Below, one piece after another: positions 8,284 through 17,744 of a stretch of 64,000 bases of DNA. Within the stretch, counting starts at the first letter, position 1, and every line of letters begins with the position of its first letter. Origin of the DNA: Symsagittifera roscoffensis (taxonomy: Eukaryota > Xenacoelomorpha > Acoela > Convolutidae); the NCBI RefSeq assembly GCF_963678635.1, contig NC_087067.1, positions 16,933,639 to 16,997,638 of the forward strand, given 5' to 3'. The notes beneath the pieces are model-generated. The model was not told the origin of the DNA. It made no database searches and saw only the letters and a program-made list of their open reading frames with translations. The position numbers were made by a program, and so were the translations under genes.

Positions 8284-10485
8284 AATGCAATACAGGCGAA
8301 ATTGGATGCAATCTTGAGAAATTCTACCTCACAAGAAAGACCGGCAGCGGATCGCACGCAAGGCACCAGAGTTGACTTTGTGGAACCACAAAGGAACAAA
8401 CGGCAATCGACACCGTTGCCCTTAACCCGGGACACGGTGAGCATAGCACCAACAGCTACTAAAACGATCATGAGGAATGGAACGTCAAGTACAACGACTG
8501 GTCCGGGGGACTCAACAGCTAACAGCAACGCAGGTCCGGATGCTATGACATGGGCAAGCACTTGGGAAATGATGAATAGAACTCTAGAGGCCTTCGCCAC
8601 GAGGAACACTGACTCGAATGATAGAAGAGAGGGAAAATCCAGAAAAACATTCAAAAAGCCAAAAGAATTCAAAGATGACTCTGATGGATGCATTGATACT
8701 TGGGTGGAAGTGATGAGATTACACCTAGAACAGGACAACTTGAACGATGAAAGACAAGCATGCACAGCCATACTCAGCAATTTAGAAGGCACAGCATTAA
8801 AATGCGTGGTTGCGAAGAAAGAAGAAGAACGCGATACCGCGGACAAAATCTTTGAAATACTGTTGAATAGATTCGGCTCAGGCATGAAGGGTCATCAAGC
8901 GATGATGCGATTTGAAAAAAGGAGACAGAGAGATGACGAATCGATAGACAGGTTCCTAGATGATCTCGAGAGCTTGAGAAGGAGGAGTGACCCAGAAGAA
9001 TCTACCAATAGAAGAAACTTCAGCATAGCCTCAAAGTTCATTGATGGGGTAAAGTGTGATGACTTGAGAACGATGTTAGCAACGTATTACACATTGTCGA
9101 AAGATAATGCGCCAACTCCAGAAGAGATGAGGCAGAAGTCAAGGGAGTACATGCTGATGAAACCCAAGAAATACTCGTACTCAGACAACAGAAACACCCA
9201 AGGGGGGAGTCAGCCACAGAGGTCGCCATGGTACAAGCCCAGAGATGACATGGACAAACGCAGGTCGTGTGCTAACTGCGGGTCAGTTGATCATCATGTG
9301 GCGGATTGCACGACATACAAACAGGGCATGAAGAGTTTGGGATATGCACCTGATGAGGAAGATATGAGTCAAATGGAAGAACACGAGTTCTATAGCGGCT
9401 TGATCACCAAAATAGGAGCAAGATGCTTCTTCTGCAACCAAGAAGGGCACTTCAGGATGGACTGTCCGTTGTTTTGGGAAGCGGTCAAGAATCAGAGTGA
9501 TCAGAAACACAAGTTGGCGCTAGCAACGGTGCAGAACCAGAGAAACAGACAAGGCGAATTTGAGACGAAGAAACTTGAGGGACGAAATGTGGAGCTACCA
9601 ACGAAATCAATGAAAACTGTAACACAATGTGGTAGTGCAGCAGAGGCCACGGCGAAGAAAGCCCCAGAAATAGATTACGAAAAGGCGGCAGCGGAGGCCA
9701 TCAACAAAGTGAAGCAGGATCTGGCAGCGAAAGAAATAGAACAACGACTAAAGCAGGAGATCGAAAAGCAGAGTTTCAACGAAGCATTAGCTGGATCGAA
9801 TCCAGCACCAGAGGCTGTATCGGGCTCGACAAAGACTGGAAATTGTAACACTGTAAAGATGGTGACAGGAAAACCATTCGGCATATCAAAAATCGGGGCT
9901 AGAATAATGTCGATAATCAGAGTGGGCGGCCACGAGGTAACCAGAAACTTGAGCGAACCGAGCGACCAGACAATAATGCACATTGATGTGTACGCAGATT
10001 ACTTGAGTTTAATAAGTCCACAATCGACTTCTAGAGCATTGAGAGCACTACTCACGCGAGGGGGTAGCAAGTCGGTACGTGTTGATAACAGATACACAGA
10101 AGCTTATGGTCCACATGAGGTGATGTTGAATTTAGATGGAATCAACATCTATACCAAAACAATGATAACATGTGATGAAGACCTAATTGGGCAAATCTAC
10201 GTAGGGAAGGAAGAGTTAAAGGTGAGATCGATTGGACACTGCGCCATGCTTGAAGAAGATGCGATGCACATCGGGACAGAGGCAGATGTGACAGGGCACG
10301 TGCTAGACATAAGTGACAAGAAGACTCAGTTACGTGGGTTACTTGATACGGGAGCGGTCTTGAGTGTCATACCAATCGAAACTTGGGAACGAATGTGCTT
10401 CAACAAAGATGACTTGATAGATTCGAGAATACGGTTATCGGCTGCGAACAAAGGGGCCTGCGCGTGTTGGGCAGAACGCCGATAA
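8284..10485 (+). CDS. gag: Gag capsid-nucleocapsid and first half of the protease
   Basis: This continues the frame of 7378-8283 after the TGA. A retrotransposon gag (capsid-like) domain spans roughly 8640-9180, with a WVEVMRLHLEQ block and the following FEKRRQRDDESIDRFLDDLE block. Two CCHC zinc knuckles follow: CANCGSVDHHVADC near 9270 and CFFCNQEGHFRMDC near 9425. A charged, Ala/Lys-rich linker leads to an aspartic protease, whose active-site Asp-Thr-Gly-Ala lies at 10344-10355. The frame then runs into a stop because one base appears to be missing in the GGGG run at 10453-10456; the rest of the protease is in the next frame. The zinc knuckles would bind genomic RNA, and the protease would mature the polyprotein. 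Confidence 0.85.
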   Translation, partial: NAIQAKLDAILRNSTSQERPAADRTQGTRVDFVEPQRNKRQSTPLPLTRDTVSIAPTATKTIMRNGTSSTTTGPGDSTANSNAGPDAMTWASTWEMMNRTLEAFATRNTDSNDRREGKSRKTFKKPKEFKDDSDGCIDTWVEVMRLHLEQDNLNDERQACTAILSNLEGTALKCVVAKKEEERDTADKIFEILLNRFGSGMKGHQAMMRFEKRRQRDDESIDRFLDDLESLRRRSDPEESTNRRNFSIASKFIDGVKCDDLRTMLATYYTLSKDNAPTPEEMRQKSREYMLMKPKKYSYSDNRNTQGGSQPQRSPWYKPRDDMDKRRSCANCGSVDHHVADCTTYKQGMKSLGYAPDEEDMSQMEEHEFYSGLITKIGARCFFCNQEGHFRMDCPLFWEAVKNQSDQKHKLALATVQNQRNRQGEFETKKLEGRNVELPTKSMKTVTQCGSAAEATAKKAPEIDYEKAAAEAINKVKQDLAAKEIEQRLKQEIEKQSFNEALAGSNPAPEAVSGSTKTGNCNTVKMVTGKPFGISKIGARIMSIIRVGGHEVTRNLSEPSDQTIMHIDVYADYLSLISPQSTSRALRALLTRGGSKSVRVDNRYTEAYGPHEVMLNLDGINIYTKTMITCDEDLIGQIYVGKEELKVRSIGHCAMLEEDAMHIGTEADVTGHVLDISDKKTQLRGLLDTGAVLSVIPIETWERMCFNKDDLIDSRIRLSAANKGACACWAERR

Positions 10486-11609
10486 TAGCGCTCAATCTGG
10501 GGGAACGTAACCTGTGGATGAGTTTTCTTGTAGTAGAAAACCTAGATGAGTCCGACCAATTTATTTTAGGCAGAGACTTCATCAGGAACTTTGATGTAGC
10601 GATTGATCTAAACAACGCAATGTTCAGGATACGGAACCCGAATAGGAGGTACGCAATCAAACCGGTAAATTTAATAATGGCAAATGAAAACAAAGCACCG
10701 GTATTCTTGAGTAGAAGGGTGAGACTAAAAGCGAATGAAGCGGCAATCGTTGGCTTGAGAATGAAAAATTACAATGAACTAAGTGACAACAAGCAAGTGT
10801 GCGTAGTTCCAAACCCTAATAGTCAAAGTGCTGCTGTTTTAGGAAGATCCTTCTCGATAACGAAGAGCGGCCTCTGCGTCAGTGTCTTGTTGAATACCCT
10901 TGATATACCGATCACGATACAGAGAGGGAGGAAACTGGGATATGCTTTACCGGTTAAAACTCGATATGAAACGATTGAGAACTCAAAACAAAATGAAGTT
11001 GTTGATTGTCCCAATCACAGGGACAAAATTTGTATCTTGAGACGATTGCAGAAAATAAAAGATTCTTCAGGTCTTATTAAATCACTTAAGTCAGAAACGG
11101 ACGATGGGCTGTCGAGCTGTTCGAACTTTCCAGAGCGACCCACACTAGATGAAATGCAAACTGATAAACCGGTTCTGCCGGAGATTGAACATTTGAGGGG
11201 CAAACTGAAAGATGAACAGCTCGAAGCCATCAAGGACGTACTAGAGCGGAACGAGGAAGTTTTTTCGAGGCATAAGGCGGATATCGGGTGTTGTAATTTC
11301 GTTGAGCATGAAATAGAACTTGAGGAAAACGCGGTACCACACAGGGAGGGGGCGAGGCGCATGACCCCACACAAATCGGACGCGTGTAGAAAAGAGATCG
11401 AGACGTTACTAGAGTATGACATGATAGAACCATCCAAGTCACCGTGGGCGTGTGGAGTAGTGATGGCCAAAAAGAAAGGCGACCAGTTGAGGTTTTGTTG
11501 TGACTTTCGATACCTGAACTCCGTCACGGTGAAGGATGCCTATCCCATACCTAGGATTGATGAGAGCCTCTCGAAGTTAGGTGATGCAAAATTTTTTTAC
11601 GACTCTTGA
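10453..11609 (+). pseudogene. pol: Pol: protease C-terminal half and RT N-terminal half (frameshifted both sides)
   Basis: After the shift near 10453 the protease continues with VLGRTPIIALNLG and the FILGRDFIRNFDV block that closes retropepsin domains in this group. About 180 residues of linker follow, then the RT fingers: EYDMIEPSKSPWACGVVMAK and RFCCDFRYLNSVTVKDAYPI, typical of Ty3/gypsy. The frame is destroyed at 11592-11598, where seven T occur and six would keep the conserved continuation open. The frame switch lies inside the protease domain, not at a gag-pol border, so I read it as damage or an assembly error rather than programmed frameshifting. Confidence 0.85.
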
Positions 11610-12006
11610 TTTAGGCTCGGCCTTTTGGCAAGTACCACTAAGGAAGCAGGACAGGGACAAGACAGGGTTTGCCTGCGAGTTGGGTCTGTTTCAATGAAAA
11701 CGGATGCCGTTTGGACTTTGCAATGCCACAGCCACGTTTCAGCGATTGATGGCACTCGCGCTGATAGGCGTGACAAAGAAGTATGGCAATCTGGTAATGT
11801 GCTACGTGGATGACGTGGTAATAGCAACGCCAACACTAGAAGACCACATTGAGAGACTGGACGAGGTGTTCGCGTGCATGAAAAGATCGGGGCTAAAGTG
11901 TAAACCATCAAAGTGCGAGATACTCAAGGACTCAATAAAATACTTGGGCAGGATGGTAGACAAGTACGGCATCAGACCTGATCAGACGCCGTGGAAGCAG
12001 TCCTAA
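11610..12006 (+). pseudogene. pol: Pol: RT palm with YVDD catalytic motif, one in-frame stop
   Basis: Picking up after the T-run shift, this frame encodes the FWQVPLRKQDRDKTGFA block of the RT palm. It then meets TGA at 11695-11697, exactly where nearly all Ty3/gypsy RTs have the Trp before KRMPFGL, so TGG to TGA is the simple explanation. MPFGLCNATATFQRLM and the catalytic YVDD (11803-11814) follow. The frame ends through another one-base loss near 11981, where a C seems missing in gatcagacgcc; the continuation is in the frame of the next segment. RT copies the element RNA into DNA. Confidence 0.85.
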
Positions 12007-12602
12007 CCTGGAATTCACCGAAGACGGAACACCAGTTGATGAGCTTCCTGGGCTTCGCTAACTACTACAGAGAGTTCATCAAAGGCTATGCGGACAAAGT
12101 GTACCCGATGCAACAATTAATGAGGCACAAGGGCAAGAAGTTCACATGGAACAACGCAGCAGAAGAGTCATTCAAGAGGATAAAGAAAGAGCTATGCGAG
12201 GCACCAGTACTAGGGATGCCGACTGAGAAGGGGATGTACGTGCTGGACACGGATGCATCGGTAGTTGCGATTTCAGGAATTCTCCATCAGGAACAAGAAT
12301 GGAATGGGAAGACAGTCTTGAGACCAATAGCGTACGGGAGCAAAGTCCTAAGTGACACAGAAATGAAGTACGGAGCACCGAAAGCAGAGATGTTCGCAGT
12401 GGTCACCTTTGTCGAGAAATACAGGGCATACCTAGGCAGTGAGCCCTTCAAGCTGCGAGTCGACAATCGAGCACTAAGCTGGCTGAAAACGTACTCAATG
12501 GACCAAAGTTACATTGGGAGGTGGATAGTTCGCCTAGACGGATACAACATGATAATTGAGCATAGAACACGAGATAAACATCAAAAAATGCTGACAGCTT
12601 GA
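11985..12602 (+). pseudogene. pol: Pol: RT connection/thumb and RNase H
   Basis: The frame opens after the shift near 11981 with VEAVLTW and FLGFANYYREFIKGYA, the classic end of the Ty3/gypsy RT. It continues into RNase H with YVLDTDASVVAISGILHQ (carrying a catalytic Asp) and the EMFAVVTFVEKYRAYL helix. It ends near 12587 in a run of six A, where the HQNADSLS-type closing motif lies in another frame. RNase H removes RNA from the RNA:DNA hybrid and trims primers. Confidence 0.85.
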
Positions 12603-13135
12603 GTAAGAAGACGGAGTTCTACGAGAGACAAGAACAAAGAGAGGCGGACAGACCTGAGATCAAAGATGGCTTCTCCTTCATGGACAAGGAAACGTACGAC
12701 AGTCTTCCACTCACGAGATGGCTGGACAAATCAGGCAAACCGATTGAAGATCATCCAGAATTACCTAAAGAACATCCAGAAAAGACCATCTTGAAGAAAA
12801 GCAGAAGGATTCCGGTAGAGATAATGCTCAAGTCCAAGATCGTGAGGTAAACACTCAAGGCAAAAGGTTATGATCTCGATCAGGTAGAAGCGGGAACTGC
12901 CCGAATAGATGAAGATTTAATGAGGCTGCTTGAGAAACTATCAGATGACAAACCCGTGATCCAAGAGAAGGGTCAAAAGGAACCGGAAGTCACCATACTT
13001 CGGAAACAAGAAACAGTGAACAATACTGACCTCTCAACAGGGAGCGTCGCTGATAGCAAGGACGTCGTGCGGTCACTAGTTGGGAAGAATGGAAGAAGAA
13101 GAAACCGGAGAAGGGAAATTGTCCGGGGAGCATGA
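12587..13135 (+). pseudogene. pol: Pol: linker between RNase H and integrase (in-frame TAA)
   Basis: In the new frame the RNase H closing motif (NADSLSKK) is followed by a charged linker containing RQEQREADRPEIKDGF and PLTRWLDKSGKPI. TAA occurs in frame at 12848-12850; the frame stays open beyond it to 13135, so it is one interrupted segment. The piece ends by a frameshift near 13079, inside a purine-rich gaagaatggaagaagaag stretch. The linker has no recognised domain. Confidence 0.7.
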
Positions 13136-15080
13136 AGAATGGGATAAAGACTCGGATGAGAGCAGTGAAGACCAGGATAGTCTGTGCATGATATTGGCGG
13201 AAGAGAAGATAAGACAACACGACAGGGAGTTACAGACGGATCCATCTTCAGGAACGTACAATCTGGACATACAAGAGGTACGAGGTGGTGAAGAACTTGA
13301 GAAAATTGCGGTTTCAAGAAAGCCATTCAGGGAACTGTCGTGCAACTCGAACGTCAGAACGAATCTGGTACCAGAAGACGACATGAAAATCGTGAAAAGG
13401 ATGATATGCGTGAAACTGAGTGATGACATCCACAACCCTGCTGAGATGAATGGACAGATCATGGCGCTAAAGGAGCATGTCAAGGCGAGATATAGGCTGT
13501 CAGACCTAATAAGAGCCCAGAAGAATGACAAAATGACAAGTAATCTCTCCAAATGGATTCAGTCGGGGGTCAGGGAGAAGGGGGAACTTGAGGAAGACAG
13601 CTACAAGATCTTGAGCCAGTTCTACAAAGAAAAGAAAGACTTACTTTATCACACAGCTGATGGGGTGGTAGCGTGCAAGAAGAGAGATGAGGAAAAGGTA
13701 TTACACAAACACAACCTCATCATACTACCACAATTGTACCAAACGGAGGTGCTTTTCAGATCACACGACCAGATGGGCCACCAGGGGATAGATAAAGTAC
13801 AACAAAGGATACTTCATAGGTTTGATTGGCTGGGAATGAGAAAAGCTTGCGAGAGATGGGTGAATGCCTGCCTAGCATGCCTTCAAGTAAAAGACCCAAG
13901 AAAGATGAAGTTTCCCCTCAAGTCTGTCGAGAGTTCGGAATTCAATGAAGTGGTGCAGATAGACCATCAGAAAATCTGCATGACGGAGTCGGGTTATAAC
14001 CAAATACTAGTTATAATAGATCACTTCACAAAGTTGGCGGAAGCGGTCCCGTGCCAAACAGCCTCAGCCGAGGAGACATGTGATCATTTGATAACGCATT
14101 GGATATCGCGGTATGGTTGTGCAATGACTTTCCAGTCGGACAACGGCAAAGCTTTTGTGGGGGACTTGACGAAAGAATTGATGAGGAGATCGCACATTGC
14201 TCAAGCACACTCGACGACCTATCATCCACAGACCAATGGGTTGGTAGAGAGACAGAACAGGACACTGGTCAACATGTTAAGGGTGTACTGCCCAAGATAC
14301 ATGACAGACTGGGACAAATACCTGCCACAGGTAGTAGGAGCCTACAACAGTACACAGCACTCAACGACGGGCATCAGTCCTTTCATGATGTTGACGGGCA
14401 GGGACAGGGCGATGCCTCTAACATTCTTCTACCCAGAATACGAGGGGAAGAGGACGTCGCCTCAGGCATACGTGAAGGAAGCGATCAAAAGACAACAAGA
14501 GCTAAACGAGCTATGCAGGAGGAACACGGCGCAAGCGCAAATGAGACAACGCAAGAAATATGACGAAAAAATATTACAAGCAAAACCATATGAAGCGGGC
14601 CAGTACGTGTGGGTCTTCCAAAATGTCATACCGCCCAAGGGAACAAAGAAACTACTCAAGAAGTGGAGGGGACCATTCATGATAACGGAAGTACATCAAC
14701 AAGGACGGTTCTACCGCTTGAGTACTGGGCGAGCAGCACATTACGAAAATCTGAAGCCTCACGTCCCGTCCCCGGAAGACTGGTGCCTACCGAAAGACAT
14801 GGAGGGTCTCGAGTACCTGGTGGTAGAACCAGCGTGTGAAGTGAATGAGAAGGGCATCAGGGAGAAAAATGATGGCAATGAAAACTTGAGCTTGGACGAC
14901 AATGAAAAGATAGAGGTGGAGTCTGAAGCAGGATCGTTTGCAGAAGAAGACTGGAACGACCCGGAGCAAGATGAGGTGCCGAAGTGGATGGAGCCAGATC
15001 GACCAATATCACCGGGAACCAGAACTGGCAATCGTAAACGGACGGGTATGGGTACAACAGATACGGGGATGACTTCTTGA
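13080..15080 (+). CDS. pol: Pol: integrase with HHCC zinc finger, DDE core and GPY/F module
   Basis: The open frame of 666 codons has no ATG requirement because it is part of the polyprotein. About 200 acidic residues precede an HHCC zinc-binding domain (HDQMGHQGIDKVQQRIL, then CLACLQVKDP). The catalytic core follows, with Asp in VVQIDHQK, Asp in FQSDNGKAF and Glu in NGLVERQNRTL, the D,D-35-E arrangement of retroviral-type integrases. A YEAGQYVWVF...KWRGPFMI block near 14590-14700 is the GPY/F module. No chromodomain is visible. The last 130 residues are acidic and leave the frame near 15040-15077. This is the best preserved pol domain and would insert the cDNA. Confidence 0.9.
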   Translation: MGRMEEEETGEGKLSGEHEEWDKDSDESSEDQDSLCMILAEEKIRQHDRELQTDPSSGTYNLDIQEVRGGEELEKIAVSRKPFRELSCNSNVRTNLVPEDDMKIVKRMICVKLSDDIHNPAEMNGQIMALKEHVKARYRLSDLIRAQKNDKMTSNLSKWIQSGVREKGELEEDSYKILSQFYKEKKDLLYHTADGVVACKKRDEEKVLHKHNLIILPQLYQTEVLFRSHDQMGHQGIDKVQQRILHRFDWLGMRKACERWVNACLACLQVKDPRKMKFPLKSVESSEFNEVVQIDHQKICMTESGYNQILVIIDHFTKLAEAVPCQTASAEETCDHLITHWISRYGCAMTFQSDNGKAFVGDLTKELMRRSHIAQAHSTTYHPQTNGLVERQNRTLVNMLRVYCPRYMTDWDKYLPQVVGAYNSTQHSTTGISPFMMLTGRDRAMPLTFFYPEYEGKRTSPQAYVKEAIKRQQELNELCRRNTAQAQMRQRKKYDEKILQAKPYEAGQYVWVFQNVIPPKGTKKLLKKWRGPFMITEVHQQGRFYRLSTGRAAHYENLKPHVPSPEDWCLPKDMEGLEYLVVEPACEVNEKGIREKNDGNENLSLDDNEKIEVESEAGSFAEEDWNDPEQDEVPKWMEPDRPISPGTRTGNRKRTGMGTTDTGMTS

Positions 15081-16075
15081 TTGACAAGATACAGCCAGAC
15101 AAATTGGGCGAGGAATTACTGAGTGCAGGCGAACTGGAAGCCGAAGAGGAATGGCAGGTCATTGATGATGGAGGACACTATCCACAGGAAGATTACTCAA
15201 CACCAGAAATGGACACGGACCTCGAACAGAGCGAGATAGAGAGGAGGGAGAACACGAACTTGAGGATACTAGAGTGGATACGCGACGTCAAAGACGAAGG
15301 CCATGGAGGACAGAGTATCCAGCAAGTCGACGTGTCAGCGGAAAGACACAAGAAGTCAGAAGACCCTCTCTTCGGCTGGACGGCGATAGACAGGCCGCTG
15401 GACATTCCACCGGACAATTCAGACCCGACAACATCGACGGGGACGTCGATAATTTTTTTTGTCCGGGGAGTGGGGGTAGGACTTACCCACACCGAAAATT
15501 TGATGATAAAGAAGCTCAAGGAAGTGAGAGAAACAAGCGAATTAGAACTGGAAGAAAAGGAGCCAGAGCCTAACATAGGCCGGAATTTCAAAACGAAATT
15601 TGAAATACCCAATCAGTACTCGGAAAACATCATGATAACAGATAGTGACTTCATCCTGTCAAACAGAACGAGCGCGATCTGCATCACGGCAGACATGAGT
15701 TTCAAATCAAGACTGGAAGCTGACTTCAAGAGAGAATACCAGAACGTAGAGTTTCTGTTCAGACAGAGACCAGGACTGGGAGGGATGGCAGCGCTCCCAC
15801 CATCAGTAGCACAAGTCCCGGGGAAATACCTGTGCTTCCTAGTGACGAGGGTCAATGACAGGAACACAATTGATCCCGAACACGTGATGTTGGCACTAAC
15901 AAGACTACGAGACTTCATGATTGAAAGAGGGATAACAGAGGTCTCAATGCCGGTGTATGACCCAAACAGGGGCAAACTGAGCCCAAGGGAATTGTACGCT
16001 ATCCTACATGTAGTCTTTGCAGAAACTGAGATAGTGGTGTATCTTCATAAGAAGTACTACTTGAGCATCGCCTGA
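15062..16075 (+). CDS. Macro-domain-like protein (TARG1/OARD1-type fold) downstream of integrase
   Basis: The frame, one base off from integrase, gives about 335 residues ending at TGA 16073-16075. The first 170 are acidic and low complexity. From about residue 185 the order of blocks follows macro domains of the TARG1/OARD1/Poa1 kind: a short AICITADMSF strand, then KYLCFLVTRV, a helix LALTRLRDFMIERGI, strand VSMPVYDP, helix ELYAILHVVFAE and strand IVVYLH. Such domains bind ADP-ribose, and TARG1 removes it from proteins. Here the Gly-rich catalytic loop with its Asp (TARG1 D125) reads YDPNRGKLSP, and the lysine position (K84) appears to be Arg, so catalysis is unlikely. The resemblance is seen by eye and is not a search result. 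Frameshift against integrase is probably damage; the two may have been one polyprotein. Confidence 0.6.
   Translation, partial: YGDDFLIDKIQPDKLGEELLSAGELEAEEEWQVIDDGGHYPQEDYSTPEMDTDLEQSEIERRENTNLRILEWIRDVKDEGHGGQSIQQVDVSAERHKKSEDPLFGWTAIDRPLDIPPDNSDPTTSTGTSIIFFVRGVGVGLTHTENLMIKKLKEVRETSELELEEKEPEPNIGRNFKTKFEIPNQYSENIMITDSDFILSNRTSAICITADMSFKSRLEADFKREYQNVEFLFRQRPGLGGMAALPPSVAQVPGKYLCFLVTRVNDRNTIDPEHVMLALTRLRDFMIERGITEVSMPVYDPNRGKLSPRELYAILHVVFAETEIVVYLHKKYYLSIA
15435..15471 (+). promoter_or_regulatory. Possible central polypurine tract resembling the 3' tract
   Basis: cgacggggacgtcgat, eight T, then gtccggggagt closely matches the sequence directly before the 3' LTR (25766-25797: cgatggggacatcgat... 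gtccggggagt). The 11-base end is identical, and here a T-run stands in front, as in a U-box. It lies in the macro ORF, encoding an odd IIFFVRGVGVG stretch. The tract could prime internal plus-strand DNA synthesis. The short core also occurs at 13121-13130 without the flanking match. Confidence 0.4.
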
Positions 16076-16146
16076 GTCGGGTACACGGGGGTGTCGAGTC
16101 GGGTGTGAGGGGGGAGTCTTGAGCTAGGTACTGGGGTACAAAACAG

Positions 16147-16356
16147 GTAAGGGATTTTAGGGGTGATTGGCATGACAATTATTATTTTAAATGATTGATG
16201 GTGCTAAAACATAAAATGTATCTGCAGGTTTTTAGAATATTTCAATTGAACTATTTTAGTAGGGCGAAAAGGAGAGGGTTTTTAATCATAAAAGTAATGG
16301 GGTTTTCTGGTTAGGGACAGAGCTTGTCAGTCTAAAAAATCGGGTGTTATTTTCAG
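16147..16356 (+). other. Possible 210-nt intron before the 3' ORF block
   Basis: A strong donor-like word (aaacag followed by gtaaggga, GT at 16147-16148) and an acceptor-like word (gttattttcag, AG at 16355-16356) stand in the only sizeable gap between coding blocks (16076-16529). The acceptor could equally pair with a distant donor in the 5' leader to make a subgenomic RNA for the ORFs starting at 16530. This is inference only. Confidence 0.35.
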
Positions 16357-16412
16357 ATTGATTTGTTGAACTCACGTTGACTACTCATCTATATTCAATT
16401 GAAGAAAGAAAA

Positions 16413-16500
16413 CTCAAGCTGCTCAAACTCAAGTTGCCCAGGTAAAACTCAAGTTGCTCAGGTGAAACTCAAGTTGCTCAAGTGAAACTCAAGTTGCTAA
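16413..16500 (+). repeat. 20-bp tandem repeat (aaactcaagttgctcaggtg), about four units
   Basis: CTCAAG-centred units begin at 16428, 16448, 16468 and 16488 with a 20-bp period; a looser unit stands at 16413. The array ends 30 bases before the ATG at 16530. It may act in the untranslated leader of the 3' ORF block. It is also a local maximum of the CTYRAG words that are common through the whole element. Confidence 0.8.
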
Positions 16501-16529
16501 TACTCAAGGACCCAATTGAAATCACAGAA

Positions 16530-17744
16530 ATGGCAGATCGATTCTGGAAGTCCATGCCATCGGCTCTGAAAAAGCCCACACTTGACGAATTGTACAGGCG
16601 GCTGAGGGACCTGGATTATACTCAAGTGGACGAGAGAATGGCAGTGATGCTGAATGCCATCCTCCAATTGGAGGAACAGGGCGAATGTCGGGAGTCTGCG
16701 ACGGAGGCGGTTTTGATGGTAGGCTACACCACTGATGGAGTGTCCAATCAAGAACAAACCAGATGGCTGTCCTGGAACGTGGATGGAGCGATAAGGGGGT
16801 TCGATTTGGCGAGGAACCCTGGCCTGAACAACAATACGGAGTATGGCGCGGGGGAATTCCCACTGCCGGTCAGACCATCAGTCAGGTCCACGAGCCAGAG
16901 TACGAGTAAAGTACCATCGTTGACACGGGCACAGCAGACGGAGGAAGCTTATCCGGACGTCAGTGCTATGAAGAGAGAACTCGAGAGAACCCAGCGGGAA
17001 AGAAACAAGGCGAACCTCGACCGGGATCAAGCGGTGCTTGAGAGGGACCAAGCGCGGAGAGAACTGGACATGATGAGAGCTGAACGGCTACAGGCAGAAA
17101 GGGTGCGGGAGAATGCCGCGAATTGTGAGCAGCTGAAGCAGGCTCTCGAGAGAGATCAGGCAAAACTTGAGAGGATCCAGCGACAACAACGCGAGCTCGA
17201 TATGCAGAAAGGGGCTAGGCCCAAAGAACGGGTAGTGACTGTCTCAAGGCCAGAGTCACGCATGGAGGTAGATGAAGCTCCTAGGTCGAAGGGACGATTC
17301 AACCTCGATCGTGCGGCTCAGGAACATATGAACGAGGGGCTGGAGGTATGGATCCCACCCGAATCAGCGTCCTCCCTGCGCGGCATGGAGACTCAAGTAA
17401 TACGACCATTGATGGACGTCGCGCTGCCTGGATATACGCCGAGTTCGACCCCGGGTAGTAGTCAGGTGAGTGGCAGCTCGTCACGATTGAAAGAGTTGCA
17501 CGAGCGGCTACAGCTGAGTAGTCGCGAGGGTTCGGCAAGAGCGGACTTACCCTCGACGTGGGGGGAGCAACCTGTCAGGAGTGTGGTGATCTCAAGCTAC
17601 AAGAAGAATACGGAAGGGAGATATCGCAAGCACAATCGGATAGACTGGAACGCGGCGCAGAGGGAGAGGAGAGATTGCTTCCACGACGCGACTTGGGTGG
17701 AGTACTTCACGCATCCGCGAGTGCCTGAAGGCGTGGTTCACTAG
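16530..17744 (+). CDS. Coiled-coil ORF of the 3' block (ends at in-frame TAG)
   Basis: The ATG at 16530 is the first in a frame of 405 codons, just after the 20-bp repeats. Residues 1-100 look globular (MADRFWKSMPSALKKPTLDE, then a MLNAILQLEEQ helix). Residues about 140-240 are a long heptad-rich coiled coil full of Arg, Glu and Gln (RELERTQRERNKANLDRDQA and onwards). A Pro/Ser-rich tail follows. The frame stops at TAG 17742-17744, but the very next codons in the same frame begin the SGNH domain, so this ORF was probably the N-terminal part of a larger protein. The role is unknown; coiled coils in element ORFs commonly serve multimerisation. Confidence 0.75.
   Translation: MADRFWKSMPSALKKPTLDELYRRLRDLDYTQVDERMAVMLNAILQLEEQGECRESATEAVLMVGYTTDGVSNQEQTRWLSWNVDGAIRGFDLARNPGLNNNTEYGAGEFPLPVRPSVRSTSQSTSKVPSLTRAQQTEEAYPDVSAMKRELERTQRERNKANLDRDQAVLERDQARRELDMMRAERLQAERVRENAANCEQLKQALERDQAKLERIQRQQRELDMQKGARPKERVVTVSRPESRMEVDEAPRSKGRFNLDRAAQEHMNEGLEVWIPPESASSLRGMETQVIRPLMDVALPGYTPSSTPGSSQVSGSSSRLKELHERLQLSSREGSARADLPSTWGEQPVRSVVISSYKKNTEGRYRKHNRIDWNAAQRERRDCFHDATWVEYFTHPRVPEGVVH

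Noticed and set aside
10440..10470. Programmed -1 frameshift for pol expression at aaaggggcc
   Set aside because: The shift falls inside the protease domain, and no canonical slippery heptamer is in register.
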